Origin: Candidatus Phosphoribacter baldrii
Lineage (GTDB): Bacteria > Actinomycetota > Actinomycetes > Actinomycetales > Dermatophilaceae
NCBI GenBank assembly: GCA_016704565.1
Contig: JADIZV010000002.1
Span: 682,001-746,000, forward strand
DNA length: 64,000 nt
Reading direction: 5' to 3'
Part shown: positions 12,263 to 20,416 of the stretch, one piece after another
Position numbering within the stretch: position 1 is the stretch's first letter
How the letters are laid out: each line of letters begins with the position of its first letter
Notes under the pieces: generated by a model
Told to the model about the DNA's origin: nothing
What the model saw: only the letters and a program-made list of their open reading frames with translations
Databases searched by the model: none
Position numbers and translations under genes: made by a program

Positions 12263-13480
12263 GTGTCTGCCCGCCTGTTCACATCCGAGTCGGTCACCGA
12301 GGGGCACCCGGACAAGATCTGCGACCAGATCAGTGACGCCATCCTCGACGCCATGCTCGAGCAACACCCGCGGTCGCGGGTCGCCGTCGAGACAATGGTG
12401 ACCACGGGGCTGGTCCATGTCGCCGGCGAGGTGACGACCGAGGCCTATGTCGAGATTCCGTCGATCGTCCGCGAGACAGTGCTGGGCATCGGCTACGACT
12501 CGTCGACCAAGGGCTTCGACGGGGCGTCGTGTGGGGTTGAAGTCTCGATCGGGCAGCAAAGCCCGGACATCGCCCAGGGTGTCGACACGGCATACGAGGG
12601 GCGGCTCGGGGACATCGGGCTGGATGCCTACGACAAGCAGGGTGCGGGCGACCAAGGGCTGATGTTCGGGTTCGCCTGCGACGACACCGCCGAGTTCATG
12701 CCGCTGCCGATCCACCTGGCGCACCGCTTGGCCGAGCGGCTGACGGCGGTGCGCAAGTCGCAGGAGCTGCCCTACCTGCGTCCGGACGGCAAGACCCAAG
12801 TGACCATCGCGTATGAAGGTGACCGGGCGGTCCGGCTGGACACGGTCGTGCTGTCCAGCCAGCACGCGGCGGACGTGTCCATCGAGGGATTGCTCGCGCC
12901 GGACATCATCGCTCACGTCATCGAGCCCGTGCTCGCCGAGCTCAAGGACGCGGGCAGCGATCTGGATGTCTCGTCCTACCGCACGCTGATCAACCCGACG
13001 GGGCGATTCGAGGTCGGGGGCCCGATGGGCGACGCCGGGCTCACCGGACGCAAGATCATCGTCGACACGTATGGCGGCATGGCTCGGCACGGGGGAGGGG
13101 CCTTCTCCGGGAAGGACCCCTCGAAGGTGGACCGGTCGGCGGCCTACGCGACCCGGTGGGTCGCCAAGAACGTCGTGGCCGCGGGGCTCGCGCGACGCTG
13201 CGAGGTGCAGGTTGCCTATGCGATCGGGGCCGCACATCCGGTCGGGCTCTATGTGGAGACCTTTGGCACTGAGACGGTGCCGGTTGCATCGATCCAGCGG
13301 GCGATCACAGCAGTGTTCGACCTGCGGCCGGCGGCGATTGTCGACCAGCTGGACCTGCTTCGGCCGATCTATCAGCGGACTGCGGCATACGGGCACTTCG
13401 GACGCGTTGACGGCGACGGTGGGTTCACCTGGGAGCGGACCGACCGCGTAGAAGCGCTTCTTTCGGCCGCTGGTCGCTAA
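12263..13480 (+). CDS. metK: S-adenosylmethionine synthase
   Basis: MetK makes S-adenosylmethionine from ATP and methionine. The GTG at 12263 (VSARLFTSESVTEGHPDK) follows GGAG and gives 405 residues. An in-frame ATG at 12206 is rejected because a TAGACT -10-like box at 12196-12201 would put the transcript start just after it, and because the extra residues are not family-like. Signature motifs GAGDQGLMFG and GGGAFSGKDPSKVDRSAAY are intact. No SAM riboswitch was recognised in the roughly 55-nt leader. Confidence 0.95.
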   Translation: MSARLFTSESVTEGHPDKICDQISDAILDAMLEQHPRSRVAVETMVTTGLVHVAGEVTTEAYVEIPSIVRETVLGIGYDSSTKGFDGASCGVEVSIGQQSPDIAQGVDTAYEGRLGDIGLDAYDKQGAGDQGLMFGFACDDTAEFMPLPIHLAHRLAERLTAVRKSQELPYLRPDGKTQVTIAYEGDRAVRLDTVVLSSQHAADVSIEGLLAPDIIAHVIEPVLAELKDAGSDLDVSSYRTLINPTGRFEVGGPMGDAGLTGRKIIVDTYGGMARHGGGAFSGKDPSKVDRSAAYATRWVAKNVVAAGLARRCEVQVAYAIGAAHPVGLYVETFGTETVPVASIQRAITAVFDLRPAAIVDQLDLLRPIYQRTAAYGHFGRVDGDGGFTWERTDRVEALLSAAGR

Positions 13481-13502
13481 GGCGCTGATCGCTTCCGCGT
13501 GG

Positions 13503-13523
13503 TTTGTTGGTGGAGCGAACAAA
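13503..13523. promoter_or_regulatory. Inverted-repeat operator before the ROK repressor
   Basis: The site is TTTGTT-N9-AACAAA with perfect 6-bp arms. Its right arm sits at the -35 position of the promoter whose -10 box is TATGGT (13541-13546), so a bound repressor would block its own gene. The same geometry and nearly the same bases recur at 14903-14923 before the ABC operon. Confidence 0.62.
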
Positions 13524-13552
13524 AGAGCGCTAGATCGCGGTATGGTCTGGCC

Positions 13553-14815
13553 ATGGTCACGACCGTGCGACGTGAGGACCCCATCCAGCCGACCCTCCTG
13601 CGCACTCGGGGGAGCGTCCGTCCGGCCCGTCAGTCGTCGCTGCGGGAACACAACCTCTCGCTGGTGCTGCGCCACATCGTTGACGCGGGCACGCCGATGA
13701 CTCGAGCTCGGCTGGCCAAAGCCGTAGGCCTCACTCGTCCGGCGGTGTCGGATCTTGTCGACCGGCTCATCGCCGCCAGGCTCGTCGTCGAATCGGCGCC
13801 GGAAGCAGTCGAGCGCGCTGGGCGGCCCGGAGTCCCGCTGTTGCCGGCGCCGGGATCGTTCGTCGGCGTCGGCCTAGAAGTGGCCGTCGACCATATCGGC
13901 GTGCGTGCTCTCGACCTGGGCGGGACGCTGGTCACCGAGCGCATCGTCGAGGGGGACTTCCGGGCGAGCGAGCCGAACTCGATCTTCGAGCGGCTGCTGT
14001 CGCTCTGTGATCTTGTTGTGGCGCAACTTGATTCGAGCAGTGCGACGGTGGCCGGAGTATGCGTCTCGGTGCCCGGGTTGACCAACCCTGGCGGCGGGAT
14101 GGTGCGGTATGCCCCCAACCTGGTGTGGCAGGACGTCGATGCGATTGCTGTGCTGCGGCGCAGCCCCAAGCTACGGGAACTGCCCATCGAGGTGGGCAAC
14201 GATGCGGATCTGGCGGCTCGCGCGGAGGCGCGCCAGCGGTCCCGGGCCTCTGGGGGCTCCAGGCTCGATCAGAACTTCCTGTTCATCAGCGGCGAGGTCG
14301 GCATCGGCGGCGCCATCGTTCTCGGCGGCGAGTTGGCCGGCGGCCTGCACGGCTGGAGCGGCGAAATCGGGCACGCTGTGGTGGACCCGAGGGGCCCCCA
14401 ATGTGGTTGCGGCGCAACGGGTTGCCTTGAACAGTATGCCGGCAAGGACGCGCTGGTGCGCAGGGCAGGACTTCCTCCGGGGACAACCATCACAAACTTG
14501 CTGGCTCGGGTGGCAGCAGGGGATGAGTCGGCCCGAACCGCGGTGGAGGAGGCTGGGCAGGCTGTCGGTCTGGCGTCGTCGTCGGCCCTGAATCTGCTCG
14601 ACCTGGACACTGTGGTGCTGGGTGGGTCGTATGCGCAGATGTTCGATGTGCTCGGTCCGACCGTTCATGCGATCCTCACCGAGCGGGTGCTGGCCGCCCG
14701 TTGGGTGCCAGTTCGCGTCGAGTCGGCGGTCAGTGGCGACTTTGCGTCCTTGACCGGTGCGGCGATGCGAGTCGTCGACCGGGTCGTGACTCACCCGACG
14801 CCGTGGCTCGGGTGA
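13553..14815 (+). CDS. ROK-family transcriptional repressor of the sugar transporter locus
   Basis: This is a ROK regulator of the NagC/XylR type. Its N-terminal winged helix (MTRARLAKAVGLTRPAVSDLVDRLI) is followed by a sugar-kinase-like domain with the zinc signature CGCGATGCLEQYAG. The ATG at 13553 lies six bases after the -10 box TATGGT, so the mRNA is probably leaderless; the in-frame start at 13499 lies upstream of the promoter and is rejected. That gives 420 residues. The paired operators at 13503 and 14903 suggest that it represses itself and the ABC genes, with the transported sugar or a derivative as inducer (inference). A weak hairpin (14804-14835) spans its stop codon. Confidence 0.9.
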   Translation: MVTTVRREDPIQPTLLRTRGSVRPARQSSLREHNLSLVLRHIVDAGTPMTRARLAKAVGLTRPAVSDLVDRLIAARLVVESAPEAVERAGRPGVPLLPAPGSFVGVGLEVAVDHIGVRALDLGGTLVTERIVEGDFRASEPNSIFERLLSLCDLVVAQLDSSSATVAGVCVSVPGLTNPGGGMVRYAPNLVWQDVDAIAVLRRSPKLRELPIEVGNDADLAARAEARQRSRASGGSRLDQNFLFISGEVGIGGAIVLGGELAGGLHGWSGEIGHAVVDPRGPQCGCGATGCLEQYAGKDALVRRAGLPPGTTITNLLARVAAGDESARTAVEEAGQAVGLASSSALNLLDLDTVVLGGSYAQMFDVLGPTVHAILTERVLAARWVPVRVESAVSGDFASLTGAAMRVVDRVVTHPTPWLG

Positions 14816-14879
14816 GTCGAGGTGGAGCCGAGCCATCCTCCCGGTTACCGAATCGTTACGCAGGGGCGGGTTTGGCCTC

Positions 14880-14923
14880 TTGACCCGTCCCGTTCTGGAC
14901 AATATGTTGATTCACATAACAAA
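14880..14923 (+). promoter_or_regulatory. Promoter and ROK-type operator of the sugar ABC operon
   Basis: TTGACC (14880-14885), a 17-bp spacer and TATGTT (14903-14908) form a good sigma-70-like promoter. The -10 box is also the left arm of TATGTT-N9-AACAAA (14903-14923), the partner of the operator at 13503. A repressor bound here would cover the -10 element. Transcription should start near 14915, leaving a leader of about 100 nt in which no riboswitch was recognised. This is the main content of the 14816-15017 gap. Confidence 0.66.
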
Positions 14924-15017
14924 TAGGTCTTGACCACGATCGAGCCGCCAGGTTAGGCCGTACGTCGGGGCCGACAGGTCAGGCGTTCGGTGCATAGCGA
15001 CGAGGGAAGGTGGCAAG

Positions 15018-16568
15018 GTGTCAGACGTCATCCTCGAGATGCGCAACATCACCAAGGAGTTCCCTGGGGTCAAGGCCCTGGAGAACGTGTCCATGGTGGT
15101 CCGCCGAGGCGAGGTGCACGCCATCTGCGGAGAGAACGGTGCTGGGAAGTCCACCCTGATGAAGGTCCTATCAGGGGTGTGGCCGTATGGCAGCTACACC
15201 GGGGAGATCATCTTCGACGGCAAGCCGGTCGAGTTCAAGAACATCCGACAGTCCGAGCACGCCGGGATCGTCATCATCCACCAAGAGTTGGCGCTGATCC
15301 CTGAGCTGAGCATCGCGGAGAACATCTTCCTGGGCAACGAGTACGTCAAGAACGGGGTCATCGACTGGGTCGAGACCAACCGTCGAGCACGGGAACTTCT
15401 GGAGCACGTCGGCCTCAACGACGAACCGCAGACCGCGATCAAGAACATCGGCGTCGGCAAGCAGCAACTCGTCGAGATCGCCAAAGCCCTCAACAAGGAC
15501 GTGCGGCTGCTCATCCTTGACGAACCGACTGCCGCGCTCAACGAGGAAGACTCACAGCACCTGCTCGGCCTCATCGACGAGCTGCGCCGCAAGGGCATCA
15601 CCTGCATCATCATCAGCCACAAGCTCAACGAGATCGAGCAGATCGCCGACTCGATCACCATCATCCGCGACGGCCAATCGGTCGAGACGCTCGATGTCAA
15701 AGGCGACAAGGTCGACGAGGACCGGATCATCCGGGGCATGGTCGGCCGTGAGATGAGTTCCCGGTTCCCGGACTACACCCCCAACGTCGGTGAAACATTC
15801 GTCGAGGTCCGCAACTGGACGGTCGAGAGCCCTGTCATCCCGGGCCGGCTGGTCTGCAAGGGCTCGAACTTCTACGTCCGCCGCGGTGAGATCGTCGGGT
15901 TCGCCGGGCTCATGGGCGCGGGGCGCACCGAGCTCATGCGCTCGATCTTCGGCCAGTCCTACGGGATCTTCCGCGGTGGCGAGCTCTACCTCGACGGCAA
16001 GAAGGTCAGCCTCAAGAGCGTTCCAGCCGCCATCGACGCCGGGATCGGCTATGTCACCGAGGACCGCAAGGTGCTCGGTTTGAACCTGCTCGATGACATC
16101 AAGACGACCACTGTCTCTGCCAAGCTCAAGAAGATCTCGAAGCGGTCGGTCGTCGACCGGCGCGCCGAGTTCGAGGCGGCCGAGGGCTACCGCAAGTCCC
16201 TGCGGACCAAGACCCCCACGGTCAACGAGGGCGTCGGCAAGCTCTCCGGAGGCAACCAGCAGAAGGTCGTACTGGCCAAGTGGCTGTTCACCGACCCTGA
16301 CCTGCTCATCCTCGACGAGCCCACGCGAGGGATCGACGTCGGCGCCAAATACGAGATCTACGGCATCGTCCAGGAACTGGCCAAGAGCGGGAAGGCAGTC
16401 ATTGTCGTCTCCTCCGAACTGCCAGAACTGCTCGGGCTCTCCGATCGGATCTACACGATCTGCGAGGGCGCCATCACTGGATGCCTCGCCAAGGGTGAGG
16501 CCACCCAGGAGAACCTCATGAAGCTCATGACCACCCTGTCCGACCGCTCCGCCGCCGCGTCAGCCTGA
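15018..16568 (+). CDS. mmsA: Multiple-monosaccharide ABC transporter, duplicated ATPase (GguA/MmsA-like)
   Basis: This is the energising subunit of a CUT2-family importer. The 516 residues hold two fused nucleotide-binding domains. The first has a good Walker A (GENGAGKST, Lys44) and LLILDEPTAAL; the second has the degenerate Walker A usual in this family (GLMGAGRTEL), then LSGGNQQKVVLAKWL and LLILDEPTRGID. It best resembles the GguA/MmsA group, which serves arabinose, galactose, xylose or glucose. The GTG follows GGAAGG. Unlike most genes in the window it carries no GTATGCCG repeat. Confidence 0.92.
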   Translation: MSDVILEMRNITKEFPGVKALENVSMVVRRGEVHAICGENGAGKSTLMKVLSGVWPYGSYTGEIIFDGKPVEFKNIRQSEHAGIVIIHQELALIPELSIAENIFLGNEYVKNGVIDWVETNRRARELLEHVGLNDEPQTAIKNIGVGKQQLVEIAKALNKDVRLLILDEPTAALNEEDSQHLLGLIDELRRKGITCIIISHKLNEIEQIADSITIIRDGQSVETLDVKGDKVDEDRIIRGMVGREMSSRFPDYTPNVGETFVEVRNWTVESPVIPGRLVCKGSNFYVRRGEIVGFAGLMGAGRTELMRSIFGQSYGIFRGGELYLDGKKVSLKSVPAAIDAGIGYVTEDRKVLGLNLLDDIKTTTVSAKLKKISKRSVVDRRAEFEAAEGYRKSLRTKTPTVNEGVGKLSGGNQQKVVLAKWLFTDPDLLILDEPTRGIDVGAKYEIYGIVQELAKSGKAVIVVSSELPELLGLSDRIYTICEGAITGCLAKGEATQENLMKLMTTLSDRSAAASA

Positions 16569-16584
16569 CACCAAGGACTCTCTG

Positions 16585-17826
16585 ATGAAGAAACTCAAGG
16601 ACATCTTCGGCGGCGACACCCGCCAGTTCGGCATGATCTTCGCGCTCGTCGCGCTCATCGCGCTCTTCCAGGTGATGACCAACGGACTGGTGCTCAAGCC
16701 CGAGAACGTCATCAACATCTTCAACGGCAACTCATACATCCTCGTCATGGCGATCGGGATGGTGCTGGTTATCATCGCTGGCCACATCGACCTGTCCGTG
16801 GGGTCGGTGGCGGCAGCGGTAGGCATTGTCGTTGCCCTCCTCATGCGCGACACCGGGATGCATTGGGTCCTCGCCGTGCTGGTCGGCCTGGCCTTCGGAG
16901 CGCTGATCGGCGCGTGGCAGGGCTTCTGGGTGGCCTACGTCGGCATCCCAGCGTTCATCGTCACCCTCTCGGGAATGATGGTCTTCCGCGGGGTCAACCA
17001 GCTCATCGGGAAGTCGAACACGATCCCGGTCAAGGAGGACTTCCAAGTCATCGGTGCTGGCTACCTTCCCGAGGTCGGCCCCAACACCGGATACAACAAC
17101 CTCACCGTGCTGCTCGGGCTCATCCTCGTCGCCGCCGTCGTCCTTGGGGCCATTCGCACCCGCCGCAACCAGGTGAAGATCGGTGCCGCCACCGGGTCGG
17201 CGACCGCCATGTGGGTCCGCACCGGGCTGATCAGCTTCGCCATCCTGGCTGTGGCTCTACTCATGGCGTCGGGCCGCCGGGGCACCTCGTTCCCGGTGTC
17301 CGGCTTGATCCTGGGCGCCCTCGTTCTGATCTACGGCTTCATCTCGACACGGACAATCATCGGCCGTCACGTCTACGCCGTGGGTGGTAACCGCCACGCC
17401 GCCGAGCTCTCGGGTGTTCGCAGCAAGCGGGTCAACTTCCTGGTCATGATGAACATGTCCATCCTCGCGGCCCTCGCCGGGATGATGTTCGTTGCCCGCT
17501 CCAACGCGTCGGGCCCGTTCGACGGCGTGGGCTGGGAGCTGGACGCCATCGCTGCCGTCTTCATCGGTGGCGCGGCCGTCACCGGTGGCGTTGGGACGGT
17601 CATCGGTTCGATCGTCGGTGGCCTGGTCATGGCGGTCCTCAACAACGGCCTGCAGCTGCTCGGTGTCGGCGCGGACCTCACCCAGATCATCAAGGGTCTG
17701 GTGCTGCTCGCCGCGGTCGCCTTCGACGTCTACAACAAGATGCAGGGCCGCCCGTCGATCATCGGGTTGCTCACGCGTGGCTCCAAGAAGGGAACGACGC
17801 CCGACGCTGCTGGCAAGTCGGCCTGA
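16585..17826 (+). CDS. mmsB: Multiple-monosaccharide ABC transporter permease (GguB/MmsB-like)
   Basis: This is the membrane subunit of the CUT2 importer. The 413-residue protein is strongly hydrophobic with roughly ten membrane segments and contains the family stretches GHIDLSVGSV and GIPAFIVTLSGMMVFRG. The longer linker around residues 150-215 (NTIPVKEDFQVIG, RTRRNQVKIG) is typical of the GguB branch rather than RbsC. It begins 16 bp after the ATPase gene and pairs with it. Confidence 0.92.
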   Translation: MKKLKDIFGGDTRQFGMIFALVALIALFQVMTNGLVLKPENVINIFNGNSYILVMAIGMVLVIIAGHIDLSVGSVAAAVGIVVALLMRDTGMHWVLAVLVGLAFGALIGAWQGFWVAYVGIPAFIVTLSGMMVFRGVNQLIGKSNTIPVKEDFQVIGAGYLPEVGPNTGYNNLTVLLGLILVAAVVLGAIRTRRNQVKIGAATGSATAMWVRTGLISFAILAVALLMASGRRGTSFPVSGLILGALVLIYGFISTRTIIGRHVYAVGGNRHAAELSGVRSKRVNFLVMMNMSILAALAGMMFVARSNASGPFDGVGWELDAIAAVFIGGAAVTGGVGTVIGSIVGGLVMAVLNNGLQLLGVGADLTQIIKGLVLLAAVAFDVYNKMQGRPSIIGLLTRGSKKGTTPDAAGKSA

Positions 17827-17903
17827 TCACTATCCAGCTCCAGTTCCAGATCCAGCTGACCGCTTTCACGAGTAAGTCTCATCCAACAAGAGAGAGAAAC
17901 AGA

Positions 17904-18998
17904 ATGCGCACACCCATCAAGTCCCTCCTGGCGGTTGCCGCGGTTGCCGCCCTGGCCCTTTCCGGCTGCGGCCGGACCGACAGCGGCACGACAACAACCG
18001 CCGGTTCGACCGGCGCTGCGGCCGGCGGCGACACCCTCATCGGTGTGGCTCTCCCGCAGAAGACCTCGGAGAACTGGGTGCTCGCCGAGCAGCTGTTCAA
18101 GGATGGTCTGGCCGCTGCTGGCTACAAGAGCGACGTCCAGTTTGCCAACGGCGGCGTCTCGGAGCAGCAGAACCAGATTCAGTCGATGGTGACCAAGGGC
18201 GCCAAGGTCATCGTCGTCGGCGCGATCGACGGCTCGCAGTTGGGAACCCAGCTCAAGGCCGCCAAGGACGCCGGGGCCACCGTCATCGCCTACGACCGGC
18301 TCGTGAAGAACACCGCTGCCGTGGACTACTACGTGGCCTACGACAACTTCAAGGTCGGTGTGCTGCAGGGCAACGCGCTCCTCGAAGGCCTCAAGGCCAA
18401 GAAGCCCAACGGCCCCTACAACGTCGAGTTGTTCGCCGGTTCGCCCGACGACGCCAACGCGCAGGTCTTCTTCGATGGCGCGATGAGCGTCCTCACCCCG
18501 AAGATCGCGGACGGAACCCTCAAGGTCGTCTCCGGTCAGAAGGACTTCGCTCAGGTTGTCACCCAGGGCTGGAAGGCCGAAAACGCGCAGAAGCGCATGG
18601 ACACCCTCCTTGCGGCCAACTACTCGGCCACCGACCTGGACGGCGTCCTTTCCCCGAACGACACCCTGGCCCGCGCCATCCTTACCTCGGTCAAGGCGAC
18701 CGGCAAGGCCAACCCGGTCGTCACCGGTCAGGACTCCGAGGTCGAGTCGGTCAAGTCGATCATGGAGGGCGTGCAGTACTCCACGATCAACAAGGACACT
18801 CGCAACCTGGTGAAGGCCACCATCGAGATGGTTCAGGCCATCACCAAGGGCGGCAAGCCCACGGTGAACGACGAGAAGTCCTACAACAACGGCGTCAAGG
18901 TCGTCCCCGCCAACCTGCTGGCCCCGATGATCGTGACCAAGGCCAACGCCAAGGAGGCCTACGCCAACGACCCGACCCTCTCGCAGTACGTGAAGTGA
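17904..18998 (+). CDS. chvE: Sugar-binding lipoprotein of the ABC importer (ChvE-like)
   Basis: This extracytoplasmic receptor captures the sugar for the importer. A short signal ends in the lipobox LALSGC with acylated Cys22, followed by a Thr/Ser/Gly-rich tether. The mature part is a periplasmic-binding-protein type I fold (TLIGVALPQKTSENWVLAEQ, GLSPND-like region near residue 250). It resembles ChvE, which binds several aldoses. The receptor gene comes last, whereas chvE-gguA-gguB order is more common. AGAGAGAG-type purines precede the ATG. Confidence 0.9.
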   Translation: MRTPIKSLLAVAAVAALALSGCGRTDSGTTTTAGSTGAAAGGDTLIGVALPQKTSENWVLAEQLFKDGLAAAGYKSDVQFANGGVSEQQNQIQSMVTKGAKVIVVGAIDGSQLGTQLKAAKDAGATVIAYDRLVKNTAAVDYYVAYDNFKVGVLQGNALLEGLKAKKPNGPYNVELFAGSPDDANAQVFFDGAMSVLTPKIADGTLKVVSGQKDFAQVVTQGWKAENAQKRMDTLLAANYSATDLDGVLSPNDTLARAILTSVKATGKANPVVTGQDSEVESVKSIMEGVQYSTINKDTRNLVKATIEMVQAITKGGKPTVNDEKSYNNGVKVVPANLLAPMIVTKANAKEAYANDPTLSQYVK

Positions 18999-19033
18999 CC
19001 CGCGTCTGAGGTGAGCGTCACCTAGCACGACGG

Positions 19034-19069
19034 GTGGGTCCAGGGCTGCGGATGCGGCCCTGGACCCAC
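19034..19069 (+). terminator. Strong hairpin after the binding-protein gene
   Basis: A perfect 13-bp stem (GTGGGTCCAGGGC at 19034-19046 and its complement at 19057-19069) encloses a 10-nt loop and is followed by a weak pyrimidine tract (GGCTTTCCC). It should end or attenuate transcription, so the next gene would get less mRNA than the transporter. It could also protect the 3' end of the binding-protein message. Confidence 0.72.
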
Positions 19070-19102
19070 TGGCTTTCCCTGCCCGCCACCGAAGGAGTCC
19101 CG

Positions 19103-20341
19103 ATGAACGTCAGCCTTCCTGCCGCGCACGCGCAGCGCCTGGACCAGCACGCCACCAGCCTGGCTGCGCTTGTAGCCAACGCGGCCCACCCCGATGGCGG
19201 CTTCGGCTGGCTCGGCCCTGACAACCGTGTCGTCCTGAATCGCCCGGTCGAGACGTGGATCACCGCTCGGATGACCCATGTGGCCGCTCTTGAGGTGATG
19301 CGCAAGGGAGAGGCCGCCGCTCACCTTCGCCCCCTGCTCGATGTCGGGTATGCCGCTCTCACCGGTCGGCTTCGCGACCACGAGTTCCGCGGCTGGTTGC
19401 CGGCGGTCGGCGGCACCGAGCCACAGTCCACGGACAAGGTGGCCTACGCCCATGCCTTCGTCATCCTCGCCGCGGCCAGCCTCACCGCCGCGGGCCACCC
19501 GGGCGGCCCGGACCTGTTGCGCGAAGCCCTCGACGTCTTTGACACCTACTTCTGGGATGAGGAGACCGGCATGGCCCGCGAGCAGTACGACCGGGCCTGG
19601 TCGCGCTGCGAGGACTACCGGGGCGTCAACGCCAACATGCACACGGTGGAGGCGATGCTTGCCGCAGGCGAGGTGCTGGGGGAGCCCCGTTACACCGACC
19701 GGGCCTTGCGGATCCTGCGCCGCGTGGTCGACGACTTCGCCCGCACCAACGACTGGCGCCTCCCAGAGCACTTCGACGCCCAGTGGAACGTCCTTCCCGA
19801 CTACAACCGGGACCGGCCAGCCGACCAGTTCCGACCCTATGGCGTCACGATCGGCCACGTCCTGGAGTGGTCGCGTCTAGCCCTCAACGCGCGGCATACC
19901 CTCGGCGCAGCGGCGGCCGACGAGAACTGGAGCTTCCTGCTCGACGACGCCGCCGGCCTGTTCGAGGCGGCGATCGGGCGCGGTTGGGACGTCGACGGTG
20001 CCGAAGGGCTGGTCTACACCACCGACTTCGCGGACGTTCCCATCGTGCGTGAGCGCTTGCACTGGGTGGTGTGCGAGGGCATCGCGGCCGCGTGGGCGCT
20101 GCACGAGGCCACCGGCGCGCCTGGCCCGCGCGAGTGGTTCGACCGGCTGTGGGCGTATGCCGATCGCTACCTGCTCGACGCCGAGCACGGCGGGTGGCGG
20201 CATGAGCTGTCCCCGACCAACGAACCTTCGGACACCATCTGGTGGGGCAAACCCGACCTCTACCACGCCTACCAGTGCGCGCTCGTCCCGCTGCTGCCGG
20301 GGATGGTCTCTTTCGCGGGCGCCTGTCGGCCCCGCGGCTGA
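19103..20341 (+). CDS. AGE-family sugar epimerase/isomerase (mannose or sulfoquinovose isomerase-like)
   Basis: This is an (alpha/alpha)6-barrel enzyme of the N-acylglucosamine 2-epimerase family. The ATG at 19103 follows GGAG and gives 412 residues. The histidines known from the YihS branch are all present and similarly placed: His180 in RGVNANMH, His252 in GVTIGH and His388 in WWGKPDLYHAYQ. This favours an aldose-ketose isomerase acting on a free sugar (mannose/glucose-fructose, or sulfoquinovose) over an ATP-dependent GlcNAc epimerase. Its place after the ABC operon suggests that it processes the imported sugar. The substrate is unknown. Confidence 0.85.
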   Translation: MNVSLPAAHAQRLDQHATSLAALVANAAHPDGGFGWLGPDNRVVLNRPVETWITARMTHVAALEVMRKGEAAAHLRPLLDVGYAALTGRLRDHEFRGWLPAVGGTEPQSTDKVAYAHAFVILAAASLTAAGHPGGPDLLREALDVFDTYFWDEETGMAREQYDRAWSRCEDYRGVNANMHTVEAMLAAGEVLGEPRYTDRALRILRRVVDDFARTNDWRLPEHFDAQWNVLPDYNRDRPADQFRPYGVTIGHVLEWSRLALNARHTLGAAAADENWSFLLDDAAGLFEAAIGRGWDVDGAEGLVYTTDFADVPIVRERLHWVVCEGIAAAWALHEATGAPGPREWFDRLWAYADRYLLDAEHGGWRHELSPTNEPSDTIWWGKPDLYHAYQCALVPLLPGMVSFAGACRPRG

Positions 20342-20416
20342 CCGACTGCGGCTGACCGTCCGGGCGAGGAGTGTGGTCGAGGAGCGCTGTCGCCGGCCGC
20401 GGCTAGGGTTTCGAGC

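Noticed and set aside
14804..14835. Hairpin over the ROK gene stop codon as a strong terminator
   Set aside because: The stem is only 8 bp with a 16-nt loop and no T tract. It is mentioned in the gene entry but not listed as a terminator.
14930..14958. A second promoter (TTGACC, about 17 bp, TTAGGC) before the ABC operon
   Set aside because: Its -10 box is poor, and the promoter at 14880-14908 fits better and coincides with the operator.
17831..17856. CCAG-rich repeats between the permease and binding-protein genes
   Set aside because: Four loose TCCAG units are too short and too irregular to be a binding array or CRISPR, and no regulator site is suggested.
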